From positions 68,215 to 103,018 of the forward strand of contig DATIYJ010000044.1 of NCBI GenBank assembly GCA_035517655.1: 34,804 nt of DNA, given 5' to 3'. The notes under the pieces are model-generated. The model saw only the letters and a program-made list of their open reading frames with translations, was not told the origin of the DNA and searched no databases. The first letter of the stretch is position 1. Each line of letters starts with the position of its first letter. Below, piece after piece: positions 25,165 to 32,424 of this stretch. Position numbers and translations under genes: made by a program. Origin of the DNA: Nitrospiria bacterium (GTDB lineage Bacteria > Nitrospirota > Nitrospiria > JACQBZ01).

Positions 25165-25243
25165 CAGCGCGCAAAGCGCGCGAGAGGGGGAGGCTCCATT
25201 CGGCTTTGCCAATGGAGGGGGCGACGTGAGCCTCCATAAAAAG
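25165..25243 (+). repeat. Composite GC-rich repeat, copy 3 (short form), with alternative hairpins
   Basis: The left part CAGCGCGCAAAGCGCGCGA (25165-25183) contains a GCGCGC-aaa-GCGCGC hairpin. GAGGGGGAGGC (25184-25194) and the right part (25213-25243) follow. CTCCATT-c-GGC-ttt-GCC-AATGGAG (25194-25217) forms a ten-pair hairpin; GGAGGCTC (25189-25196) can instead pair with GAGCCTCC (25228-25235). The two choices compete. The AAGGA used by the second moeB gene lies at the right end. Confidence 0.8.
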
Positions 25244-25251
25244 GACGGACC

Positions 25252-26052
25252 ATGGACTTCACCGAAGAGCAGATACAGCGTTACAGCCGTCATATTATTT
25301 TAAAAGAGGTCGGGGGAAAGGGGCAGCAGAAAATCGCCAAATCCAAGGTCCTCTGCATCGGGGCCGGCGGTCTCGGATCGCCCGCCGCGCTGTACCTGGC
25401 CGCCGCCGGCGTCGGGACGCTCGGCATCGTGGACGCCGACACGGTGGATCTGTCCAACCTTCATCGGCAGGTGATCCATACCACCGCCCGCCTGAACACG
25501 CCCAAGGTCGAATCGGCCCGGGCGACGATCGCCGCGATGAACCCGGACGTCAAGGTCCGGACCTATCCCGTGCGCCTGACGTCCGAAAACGTCATGGAGA
25601 TCCTCCGCGATTACGACGTCGTGCTGGACGGCTCCGACAATTTTCCGACGCGCTTTCTGATGAACGACGCCTGCTTTTTCACGAAGAAGACCCTGGTCTC
25701 GGCCAGCATCTTCCGGTTTGACGGCCAACTCACGACGATCAAGGCCCATGCCGGTTATCCCTGCTACCGCTGCCTCTACCACGAGCCGCCTCCGGCCGGA
25801 CTGGTTCCGAGCTGCCAGGAAGCCGGCGTGCTGGGCGTGCTGGCCGGAACGGTGGGCGTTCTCCAGGCGACGGAGGCCTTGAAGGAAATTCTGGGTATCG
25901 GACGGCCCCTCTACGATCGACTGATGATCTACGACGCCCTGGAAATGACCTTCCGCGAGGTCAAGATCCACAAGGACCCGAACTGCCCGCTCTGCGGAAA
26001 GTCGCCCAGGATCACGACGCTCCTGGATTACGAGCAGTCCTGTACCCTCTGA
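25252..26052 (+). CDS. moeB: MoeB/ThiF-family E1 activating enzyme (second copy)
   Basis: 266 residues, a close paralogue of the gene at 22561, colinear with no gaps that I can see. Nucleotide loop IGAGGLGSPAALYLAAAGVG, DLSNLHRQVIH, DGSDNFPTRFLMND, zinc cysteines in CYRC and CPLC, catalytic cysteine in PSCQEAGVLGVLAG. No rhodanese domain. AAGGA lies eight bases before the ATG, so it should be translated better than the first copy. It follows the CysO-like carrier and NIL genes, so it probably activates the second carrier. Differences between the two copies are spread over the surface rather than the active site, as expected for E1s with different carriers. Confidence 0.92.
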   Translation: MDFTEEQIQRYSRHIILKEVGGKGQQKIAKSKVLCIGAGGLGSPAALYLAAAGVGTLGIVDADTVDLSNLHRQVIHTTARLNTPKVESARATIAAMNPDVKVRTYPVRLTSENVMEILRDYDVVLDGSDNFPTRFLMNDACFFTKKTLVSASIFRFDGQLTTIKAHAGYPCYRCLYHEPPPAGLVPSCQEAGVLGVLAGTVGVLQATEALKEILGIGRPLYDRLMIYDALEMTFREVKIHKDPNCPLCGKSPRITTLLDYEQSCTL

Positions 26053-26065
26053 TCCTCCCGACCCC

Positions 26066-26482
26066 ATGCTGAACATTCCGAAAGCGATCTACGACCAGAT
26101 GCTGGTCCAGGCCCGGGCCGAGGCGCCGAACGAATGCTGCGGCCTGCTGGCCGGGCGCGACGGGACCGTCGACCGGATTTTTCCCATGACCAATATCGAG
26201 CGGTCGCCGGTCCGCTACCTGATCGATCCCAAGGAACAGTTCGCGGCCTTCAAGGATATGCGGGCCAAAGAGACCGAGCTGCTGGCGATCTATCATTCCC
26301 ATCCGCAGACGGAGGCCTACCCGTCGGCCACCGACGTCCGGCTGGCCTATTATCCCGATGCGGTTTACATCGTCATCTCGCTTCGCGACCGCGGCCGTCC
26401 CGTCGTGAACGCCTACCGGATCGTCGACGACACGATCACGCCGGAGGAGTGGAAGGTCGATGGACCGACGCATCCCGCATGA
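26066..26482 (+). CDS. mec: JAMM/MPN+ metallopeptidase (Mec+ family)
   Basis: 138 residues. The zinc peptidase motif is complete: E23 in PNECCG, then H77-S-H79-P and S87-x-x-D90. Family members include M. tuberculosis Mec+, which frees cysteine from the CysO-cysteine adduct, and QbsD and HcyD, which trim the C-terminus of sulfur carriers. Either or both activities fit here, because both carriers in the cluster have residues after the glycines. It is the only such peptidase in the window, so it may serve both carriers. No ribosome binding site is clear before the ATG, 13 bases after the second E1 gene. The end overlaps the next gene by 23 bases. Confidence 0.93.
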   Translation: MLNIPKAIYDQMLVQARAEAPNECCGLLAGRDGTVDRIFPMTNIERSPVRYLIDPKEQFAAFKDMRAKETELLAIYHSHPQTEAYPSATDVRLAYYPDAVYIVISLRDRGRPVVNAYRIVDDTITPEEWKVDGPTHPA

Positions 26483-28838
26483 CCTCCGCCGGGGGCTGAG
26501 CCGGCTCTGGCGCGGCCGCGGCCGGATCGCGGCCTTCGGCCTCCCGATCCTCGGGGCGGCCTTCGCGATCTATCTCGCCGCGCTGTACGTCATCGTCACC
26601 CACCGCTTCGAAGGACAGCGCTGGCGGCTGCCCTCCAAGGTCTATTCCGACTCCTTCATTCTCTATCCCGGACAGGACATCAACGGAATCCGGCTTCGGG
26701 ACCGCCTGCGGCGGCTGGACTATCGCCCGGTCGCGGTTGCCCCCGAGCACGCCGGCGAATTCCGTCTCGAACCGGATTCCCTCACGCTCTACCTCCACGA
26801 TTTCGAATACCCGGATCATCTTTTCAAGGGTCTTCCGGTCCGGCTGGATCTTGAAAACGGCCGGATCGCCGCCATCCGGGAAATGCCGTCCGAAAACCGG
26901 CTGGCCCTCGTCGAGCTCGAGCCCGAGCTGATCGCGGCTTTTTACGATCAGGCATGGGAAGAACGCGACCTCGTCCGCCTCGACCAGGTCCCGCCGCGCC
27001 TGATCGACGCCGTCCTCGCGGCCGAGGACCGTCGCTTTTATCAACACGGCGGGATCGATCCCCGGAGCCTGCTCCGCGCGGCCTGGGTGAACCTCCGGGA
27101 ACGCGCGATCGTCCAGGGCGGCAGCACGCTGACGCAGCAGCTCGTCAAGAATTTTTATCTCAATCAGGAGCGCACGCTCAACCGGAAACTGAACGAGATC
27201 TTCATGGCGATCCTGCTCGACCTGCGCTACCCCAAGAATGAAATCCTCGAGGCCTACCTGAACGAGATCTATTTCGCGCAGAGCGGAACGATGGGGGTCT
27301 ACGGCATCGGCCAGGCTTCCCGGTTCTATTTCGGGAAGCGGCCCCAGGAACTCACCCTCGGGGAGTCGGCCCTTCTGGCCGGGATGATCAAATCGCCGAA
27401 CATCTATTCGCCCTTTCACAACCCGAAGCGGGCCGCGGCCCGGAAGGCCTACGTGCTCGACCGGATGCTCGCGCTGAACAAGATCGGCCGGGAGGAATAC
27501 GTGAGCGCCCTCAACGAGCCGATTCCGACCGGCCGGCCGGCGCTTCAGGAACGCTTCGCCCCCTACTTCGTCGACTTCGTCCGCCAGCAGCTCGCGGATC
27601 ATTACGCGCCCGACGTCCTGACCTCGGAAGGTCTCCGGATTTTCACCACGCTGGACACGCAGCAGCAGCGGGCGGCCGAAACCGTCCTTTCGAAGGGCTT
27701 GGGCGGGCTCGAGGCGGCCTATCCCCATCTCCGTCGCGGCGACCCGAGGGCGAAGCTTCAGGGGGTCCTGATCGCCGTCCAGCCCCAGACCGGCCGGATC
27801 AAGGCGATGGTGGGCGGGCGGGACTACGCCGTCAGCCAGTTCAACCGGGCCGTCCAGGCGCGCCGGCAGCCCGGATCGCTGTTCAAACCCTTCGTCTACG
27901 CCGCGGCGCTGTCGCAGGCCGTCACACCCGACGGCTCGCCTTACACCGCCGCGACGCGCATCGAGGATGCGCCGGTCACTCTCTCCTCGCCCGACGGGGT
28001 CTGGAGCCCCCAGAACTACGACAAAATCTTCCACGGCACGGTGACGCTGCGGACGGCGCTCGAAAACTCGCTGAACGCGGCCACGGTCCGCTTGGCCGAC
28101 ACGATCGGAACGGAGCGGGTGATCGCGATGGCCCAGGCGATGGGGATCCGAAGCCCGCTGAAGAACCTTCCCTCGCTGGCCCTGGGAACGTCCGAGGTCG
28201 TCCCGCTCGAGATCGCGATCGCCTACGGCACGATCGCGAACGGCGGGATCCGGGTTGAGCCGATCGCGGTGAAAGAGGTCGTCTCGGCCGACGGCCGGGT
28301 GCTGGAACGGCGTTCGCTCGAAATGACGCCCGCGCTCACGCCCCAGCAGGCCTATCTCCTCACGACGCTTTTGGAAGGCGTGGTGGAGCGCGGAACGGCG
28401 CGGGGCGTCGTCAGCCGCGGCTTTACGAGGCCGGCGGCCGGAAAGACCGGCACGACGAGCAACGACAAGGACGCGTGGTTCTTAGGCTTCACACCGGACC
28501 TGCTCGGCCTCGTCTGGGTCGGCTTCGACGCCGGGCCGGCGGGGGAGTCGAGCCCGGCCGACCTGAGGCTGCCCGGATCGCAGGCCGCCCTCCCGATCTG
28601 GACCGATTTCATGAAACAGGCCACGGCAGGCCAGCCGGTTTCCCGCTTCGCCGTTCCGCCCGGGATCGTCTTCGAGATGATCGATCCGGCCTCCGGCCTG
28701 ATCTCGGGCCGGGACTGCCCGGACGGAGTCCGGGAGGCCTTCATCCAGGGGACGGAACCCCGGCTCCGCTGCGGCGAGTCGGACGGGCTGCCGAAAAAAA
28801 TTTACCGCTGGTTCAAACAGTTGATCTCGTCGCGATGA
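26460..28838 (+). CDS. mrcB: Bifunctional class A penicillin-binding protein (PBP1B-like)
   Basis: 792 residues. A basic cytoplasmic N-terminus and one membrane helix (about 22-46) are followed by a small domain (about 60-150) like UB2H of PBP1B, a GT51 glycosyltransferase domain with catalytic E189 in AAEDRRFYQHGGID and the GGSTLTQQLVKN motif, and a transpeptidase domain with S473-L-F-K476, ENSLNAA and AGKTGTTSNDKDAWF. It polymerises and cross-links peptidoglycan in the periplasm. It starts inside the JAMM gene, 23 bases before its stop, so it could be co-transcribed with the sulfur cluster, though no functional link is known. The LpoB partner is not recognised, although a lipoprotein gene follows. 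Confidence 0.95.
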   Translation: MDRRIPHDLRRGLSRLWRGRGRIAAFGLPILGAAFAIYLAALYVIVTHRFEGQRWRLPSKVYSDSFILYPGQDINGIRLRDRLRRLDYRPVAVAPEHAGEFRLEPDSLTLYLHDFEYPDHLFKGLPVRLDLENGRIAAIREMPSENRLALVELEPELIAAFYDQAWEERDLVRLDQVPPRLIDAVLAAEDRRFYQHGGIDPRSLLRAAWVNLRERAIVQGGSTLTQQLVKNFYLNQERTLNRKLNEIFMAILLDLRYPKNEILEAYLNEIYFAQSGTMGVYGIGQASRFYFGKRPQELTLGESALLAGMIKSPNIYSPFHNPKRAAARKAYVLDRMLALNKIGREEYVSALNEPIPTGRPALQERFAPYFVDFVRQQLADHYAPDVLTSEGLRIFTTLDTQQQRAAETVLSKGLGGLEAAYPHLRRGDPRAKLQGVLIAVQPQTGRIKAMVGGRDYAVSQFNRAVQARRQPGSLFKPFVYAAALSQAVTPDGSPYTAATRIEDAPVTLSSPDGVWSPQNYDKIFHGTVTLRTALENSLNAATVRLADTIGTERVIAMAQAMGIRSPLKNLPSLALGTSEVVPLEIAIAYGTIANGGIRVEPIAVKEVVSADGRVLERRSLEMTPALTPQQAYLLTTLLEGVVERGTARGVVSRGFTRPAAGKTGTTSNDKDAWFLGFTPDLLGLVWVGFDAGPAGESSPADLRLPGSQAALPIWTDFMKQATAGQPVSRFAVPPGIVFEMIDPASGLISGRDCPDGVREAFIQGTEPRLRCGESDGLPKKIYRWFKQLISSR

Positions 28839-29380
28839 AGAAACGAGCATGCGCTTTCCTCGGGCCGTGGTGGATCGTCGCGGCCGCATTTCTTTTACTG
28901 CCGGGCTGCATCCCGCCGTCCGGAGAGCCGCCCACGGGCGAGCCGCCGTTGACGCCGATCACCGGTCGGACGGCCGATCCTTCCCGGACCGGACAAGAGG
29001 AGGCCTCGCTGCAATTGACCGATCAGGGACGTCGGCTGATGGCCTCGGGCCGCCTGGACGAGGCCGACTCGGTATTCCAGAAGGCGATCTCGCTCTATCC
29101 GAACAATCCCTACGCCTATTATTATCTAGGCCAGGCCCGCTACCTCAGGAAGGACTATACCCGATCGCTGACCCCGCTCCGGCAGGCCGAGCTCTACCTC
29201 TCGGACGATCCGGCCTGGCTGGCCCGCGTCCACGCACTGCATGGACAGGTCGATGAAGCGCTCTCACAATTCGACGACGCGCGCAACCAGTACCAAAAAG
29301 CCCTCGCCCTTGACTCCCGCAACCCGGAAGCCCGCGACGGACTTGCGCGGGTCCAAACCCTCGCGCCGCCCGCCGAATAA
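28835..29380 (+). CDS. TPR-repeat lipoprotein
   Basis: 181 residues from the ATG at 28835, overlapping the previous stop as ATGA; the frame is open further upstream only as a shadow of the penicillin-binding protein. A signal peptide with the lipobox LLPGC places the lipidated cysteine at about residue 24. A Pro/Gly-rich spacer follows, then about three tetratricopeptide repeats (residues about 65-175) with patterns such as GRLDEADSVFQKAISLYPNNP and NQYQKALALDSRNPEA. The product should sit on the periplasmic side of a membrane and bind protein partners. Since it is coupled to a class A penicillin-binding protein, an LpoA/LpoB-like activator role is an attractive but untested guess; the sequence shows no LpoB fold. 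Confidence 0.88.
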   Translation: MKKRACAFLGPWWIVAAAFLLLPGCIPPSGEPPTGEPPLTPITGRTADPSRTGQEEASLQLTDQGRRLMASGRLDEADSVFQKAISLYPNNPYAYYYLGQARYLRKDYTRSLTPLRQAELYLSDDPAWLARVHALHGQVDEALSQFDDARNQYQKALALDSRNPEARDGLARVQTLAPPAE

Positions 29381-29400
29381 AATAATCCACCGGTTTTTTG

Positions 29401-29429
29401 TTGACTGGGCCGGACCGCGGGGCTATGGT
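29401..29429 (+). promoter_or_regulatory. Promoter of the alcohol dehydrogenase gene
   Basis: TTGACT (29401-29406), 17-base spacer, TATGGT (29424-29429), preceded by CGGTTTTTTG. An almost identical module lies at 32380-32408 before the cardiolipin synthase gene. The transcript would start about 15 bases before the GGAG ribosome binding site. Confidence 0.75.
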
Positions 29430-29451
29430 AATTAGGGAAAGGAGACTCATC

Positions 29452-30495
29452 ATGTTATCGACTCGCGGATACGCCGTCAAAGGCCCGTCATCCAATTTTG
29501 AGCCGTTCAGCTTCGAGCGGCGCGAACCCGGCCCTCACGACGTGCTCATTGAAATCCTCTACTGCGGAATCTGCCACTCCGACATCCATCAGGCGCGGGA
29601 CGAGTGGGGCGGCGCGATCTTCCCCATGGTCCCCGGCCATGAAATCATCGGACGCGTGACCCGCGTCGGCTACGCGGTGAAACGATTCAAAACCGGCGAA
29701 ATCGCCGGGGTCGGCTGCTTCGTGGATTCCTGCCGGGTATGCGCGAGCTGCAAGGAAGGATTGGAGCAGTACTGCGATCGCGGCCCGAACTTTACCTACA
29801 ACGGCCGCGAGAAGGACGGAAAAACGCCCACCTACGGCGGCTACTCCTCGCAAATCGTCGTGGACGAGCACTACACGCTCAAGATCTCGCCCAAGCTCCC
29901 GCCGGCCAACGCCGCGCCCCTACTCTGCGCCGGGATCACCACGTACTCGCCGCTCCGGCGATTCAAGGTCGGGCCGGGACAACGGGTCGGGGTGGTCGGG
30001 CTGGGCGGTCTGGGACACATGGCCGTCAAGCTGGCCGCCTCGATGGGCGCGGAGGTCACCGTCTTCAGCCGGTCCAACTCGAAAGAACAGGATGCGCGAC
30101 GGCTGGGTGCGCGGGATTTCATCCTAACGAAGAATCCGAAGACCCTCGCCGTCCATGTCGGCCGCTTTGATTTCATTCTCGACGCGGTGTCCGCTCCCCA
30201 TGATCTAAACGCGTATCTGAATCTGTTGCGCCGGGACGGAACCCTGGTGCTCGTGGGCGCGCCGGCAAAACCCGTCGAGATCCAGGCCTTCTCGCTCATT
30301 CCCAAGAGAAGACAATTGGCCGGCTCGATGTTCGGCGGCATTCGCGAGACCCAGGAGATGCTGGATTACTGCGCGGCCAAGAACATCGCCTCCGATGTCG
30401 AGGTGATCTCCATTCAACAGGTCGAGGCGGCTTACGAGCGGGTCATGAAAGGGGATGTCCGCTATCGTTTCAGCCTCGACATGAAAACGCTGTGA
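29452..30495 (+). CDS. Zinc-dependent alcohol dehydrogenase (CAD/YahK-like)
   Basis: 347 residues from the ATG at 29452, with GGAG seven bases before it; an upstream in-frame start at 29398 lies over the promoter. Catalytic zinc ligands C41 and H63-E64 (CGICHSD, GHE), four structural zinc cysteines C94, C97, C100 and C108, and a nucleotide-binding loop GLGGLGHMAVKLAASMGAEVTVFSRS. The Ser/Arg after the second strand favours NADPH. The length and motifs match the cinnamyl-alcohol-dehydrogenase-like aldehyde reductases (YahK, AdhC), which reduce many aldehydes. The substrate cannot be told. It has its own promoter and may share a transcript with the Rieske gene. Confidence 0.93.
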   Translation: MLSTRGYAVKGPSSNFEPFSFERREPGPHDVLIEILYCGICHSDIHQARDEWGGAIFPMVPGHEIIGRVTRVGYAVKRFKTGEIAGVGCFVDSCRVCASCKEGLEQYCDRGPNFTYNGREKDGKTPTYGGYSSQIVVDEHYTLKISPKLPPANAAPLLCAGITTYSPLRRFKVGPGQRVGVVGLGGLGHMAVKLAASMGAEVTVFSRSNSKEQDARRLGARDFILTKNPKTLAVHVGRFDFILDAVSAPHDLNAYLNLLRRDGTLVLVGAPAKPVEIQAFSLIPKRRQLAGSMFGGIRETQEMLDYCAAKNIASDVEVISIQQVEAAYERVMKGDVRYRFSLDMKTL

Positions 30496-30540
30496 CGGAA
30501 GGAATTCCATTAAAGTAAAGCGAAAAACGGGAGGTGGCGT

Positions 30541-30849
30541 ATGGCGGGATTCGTGAAGGTCGGAACGACGGGGGACCCGGCCCCGGGACAGGGAAAGAAG
30601 GTCGAGGCGGGCGGCAAGAAGATTGCGTTGTTCAACGTCGACGGGACGTATTACGCGATCGACGACACCTGCTCCCATCGGGGCGGCCCCTTGTCGGAGG
30701 GCGAGCTTTCGGGGAACGAAGTCACCTGTCCCTGGCACGGCGCGGTCTTCGATGTGAAAACCGGAAACACCCTCGGGGCCCCGGCGACCAAGGGGGTCGC
30801 GCGCTACAACGTCCGCGTGTCGGGCGACAGCATCGAGGTCGAGGTTTGA
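30541..30849 (+). CDS. Rieske-type ferredoxin
   Basis: 102 residues. The Rieske 2Fe-2S ligands are C44-x-H46 (CSHRGGPL) and C63-x-x-H66 (CPWHGAVFD). The protein is only the Rieske domain, without membrane anchor or signal peptide, so it is a soluble cytoplasmic electron carrier like the ferredoxin parts of NirD or of dioxygenases. It lies 45 bases after the dehydrogenase with a good GGGAGGTGG ribosome binding site. No oxygenase or nitrite reductase is nearby, so its partner is unknown. No transcript terminator was seen before the convergent pseudogene. Confidence 0.95.
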   Translation: MAGFVKVGTTGDPAPGQGKKVEAGGKKIALFNVDGTYYAIDDTCSHRGGPLSEGELSGNEVTCPWHGAVFDVKTGNTLGAPATKGVARYNVRVSGDSIEVEV

Positions 30850-30875
30850 GATCGGAAAGGCCGCTCATCAAAACA

Positions 30876-31659
30876 TTATTTCATCACGGACGCCAGGAAG
30901 CGCTCGACGGCATAGGTCGTGATCTGACCGCAGGGGCCGTTAAAATGGACATCGCAGCCGTGCGTGGCCCAGGGAAGGCGCAGCAGGAAATGAGCGGCTC
31001 CCGATTCGGCCAGCCGGATCTCAAGCCGCCCGCTCTGCTCGAAGGAAACCAACTCGTCGCGCCCGCCGTGGATCAGAAGGGTCGGCGGGCTGTGCGGGCC
31101 GATGAAGCGGATAGACATCCAGTCCCGGAAGCTCGCCGCTATCGCCGTTTTGCCATCCGCCCCCATGGATCACGATCACCCCGGGAGCGGGACCCTGCGC
31201 CGTCCGCGGAGCATAGAGGTCGAGCGACAACGGATCGCCTTCCACCGTAGAATAAATCCGACTGCTTTTTTGAACCGGCGGCGAGGCGACGCCCCGGACG
31301 AGGTCGGCCGCGACCAGCGGCGCTGGCCTCGGGGATGCGTCGCCCGTCAAACGGGGCGAAGATGCTCCAAACGCCGCCGCAAGCCGGTCCGGAAGCGCCC
31401 GCGCGACCTGGCAGGCTCTCAAGGGAGTGACGAGGAGAAGAACCGAGGCGGCAAGCCCGAGCCCCGCCCCGATTCGTCCGAACCGGGTGGACCGCCATCC
31501 GGGAAGAAAGAGCAGGAGCGGAAGGGGCGCGGCCAGATAGCCCCACTCGGTGACGCCGATCGCCAGCATCCAAAGCAAGGTGGTGGGCGCCGGAAAGATC
31601 GCCAACAGCGCGACCATCAGACCGAGCGCCCCGACTCCCAGACGAAGCCGTCCGGTCAC
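30876..31659 (-). pseudogene. Alpha/beta hydrolase pseudogene with internal deletion
   Basis: Two overlapping minus-strand frames are the ends of one gene. The 5' frame (GTG at 31659 to 31021) has three membrane segments, a linker, then the oxyanion-hole motif VIVIHGGGWQNGDSGEL, after which it goes out of frame. The 3' frame (to 30876) picks up with SIRFIGPHSPPTLLIHGGRDELV, the catalytic aspartate region, and WATHGCDVHFN, the catalytic histidine region. In intact relatives about 120-140 residues, including the nucleophile GxSxG, lie between these parts. They are missing, and the join (near 31115-31150) shifts the frame. It is a decayed esterase/lipase-like membrane-linked hydrolase, convergent to the Rieske gene. 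Confidence 0.85.
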
Positions 31660-31724
31660 GTTGTCATGCCGTTGCGCAGAGGAGGGAAGAACAATGCCAT
31701 CGACATTGACTCAAAGAAAAGAGT

Positions 31725-32174
31725 TCAGACCAAACCCTTGAAGTTATAGTACAAAAAAAGAAACATCGCGAATATCATGCCGATCAAAATGCCTACCGCC
31801 CAACGGAATTCAGTGTGAGGCGTCCGTTCAATACCCGATCGCAAGATATAACGATAACAATAGACCGGGATGCCAAACAGCCCGGAGAACACAAATATTA
31901 TGTTCCAGATCCACCTCGTAGAATCCGAAAAATAAACCATCTTGTTATTAAAGTGATAAACACAAAGACATATCAACCCAATAGTTATAACAGCGCTGGC
32001 CACCCCTATTCCCTGCATTAACGGAGATAAATAAAACTTCAAATTGAGCCTAATCGGGAGAAAATAGAGAAGGATTTCGACGGCCAGAAAATAAATCACC
32101 ATCCAGGCTGCGAACAATCCTATGAGCCGTTTTCTATTCAAAAGGTTTTCCGCAAGATCGGACAGATATTGCAT
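31725..32174 (-). CDS. Hypothetical membrane protein, four predicted helices
   Basis: 149 residues from the ATG at 32174 (a GTG just before it at 32177 is possible). I do not recognise a family. Hydrophobic segments lie at about residues 18-40, 50-72, 87-108 and 125-145, with a short basic N-terminus, so both ends should be cytoplasmic. The gene is visibly richer in A and T than its neighbours, with many AAA, ATT and TTT codons, which suggests transfer from another genome. It stands alone between the hydrolase pseudogene and the cardiolipin synthase, on the opposite strand from the latter. Nothing in it points to an enzyme. Confidence 0.7.
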   Translation of the reverse strand: MQYLSDLAENLLNRKRLIGLFAAWMVIYFLAVEILLYFLPIRLNLKFYLSPLMQGIGVASAVITIGLICLCVYHFNNKMVYFSDSTRWIWNIIFVFSGLFGIPVYCYRYILRSGIERTPHTEFRWAVGILIGMIFAMFLFLYYNFKGLV

Positions 32175-32252
32175 CACAATTTACACCTGCACCTTAGATT
32201 GACCATCGTATAGACTGCCACTCCAACCTTTTGATGGGTCGTCGACTTGGCT

Positions 32253-32286
32253 CAACGCATGGGGGTTTCAAAATAAATCCCCCCGG
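32253..32286. repeat. Intergenic hairpin repeat, copy 1
   Basis: CAACGCATGGGGGTTT...AAATCCCCCCGG: a five-G stem with a TTT/AAA extension and an A-rich loop. It aligns with 33962-33995 and more weakly with 34559-34590. It lies in the divergent gap between the hypothetical membrane protein and the cardiolipin synthase gene. Confidence 0.7.
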
Positions 32287-32379
32287 AACAAACGTGCTCC
32301 GATCTCATTATTTGCTCATACCGGCCACTCTGCCAGAAGCGGCGGGACCTGTCAAGGTGATAAGCCGGCGGTTTTTTTG

Positions 32380-32408
32380 TTGACTGAATCGGCGTGCGGG
32401 ACTATGGT
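32380..32408 (+). promoter_or_regulatory. Promoter of the cardiolipin synthase gene
   Basis: TTGACT (32380-32385), 17-base spacer, TATGGT (32403-32408), preceded by CGGTTTTTTTG. The start codon at 32425 is 17 bases after the -10, so the 5' leader must be very short. Confidence 0.75.
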
Positions 32409-32424
32409 AGGCGAACGTTTATGA

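Noticed and set aside
32234-32382. Short plus-strand frame of 49 codons before the cardiolipin synthase gene
   Set aside because: It covers a hairpin repeat and the -35 element and has no recognisable protein pattern.
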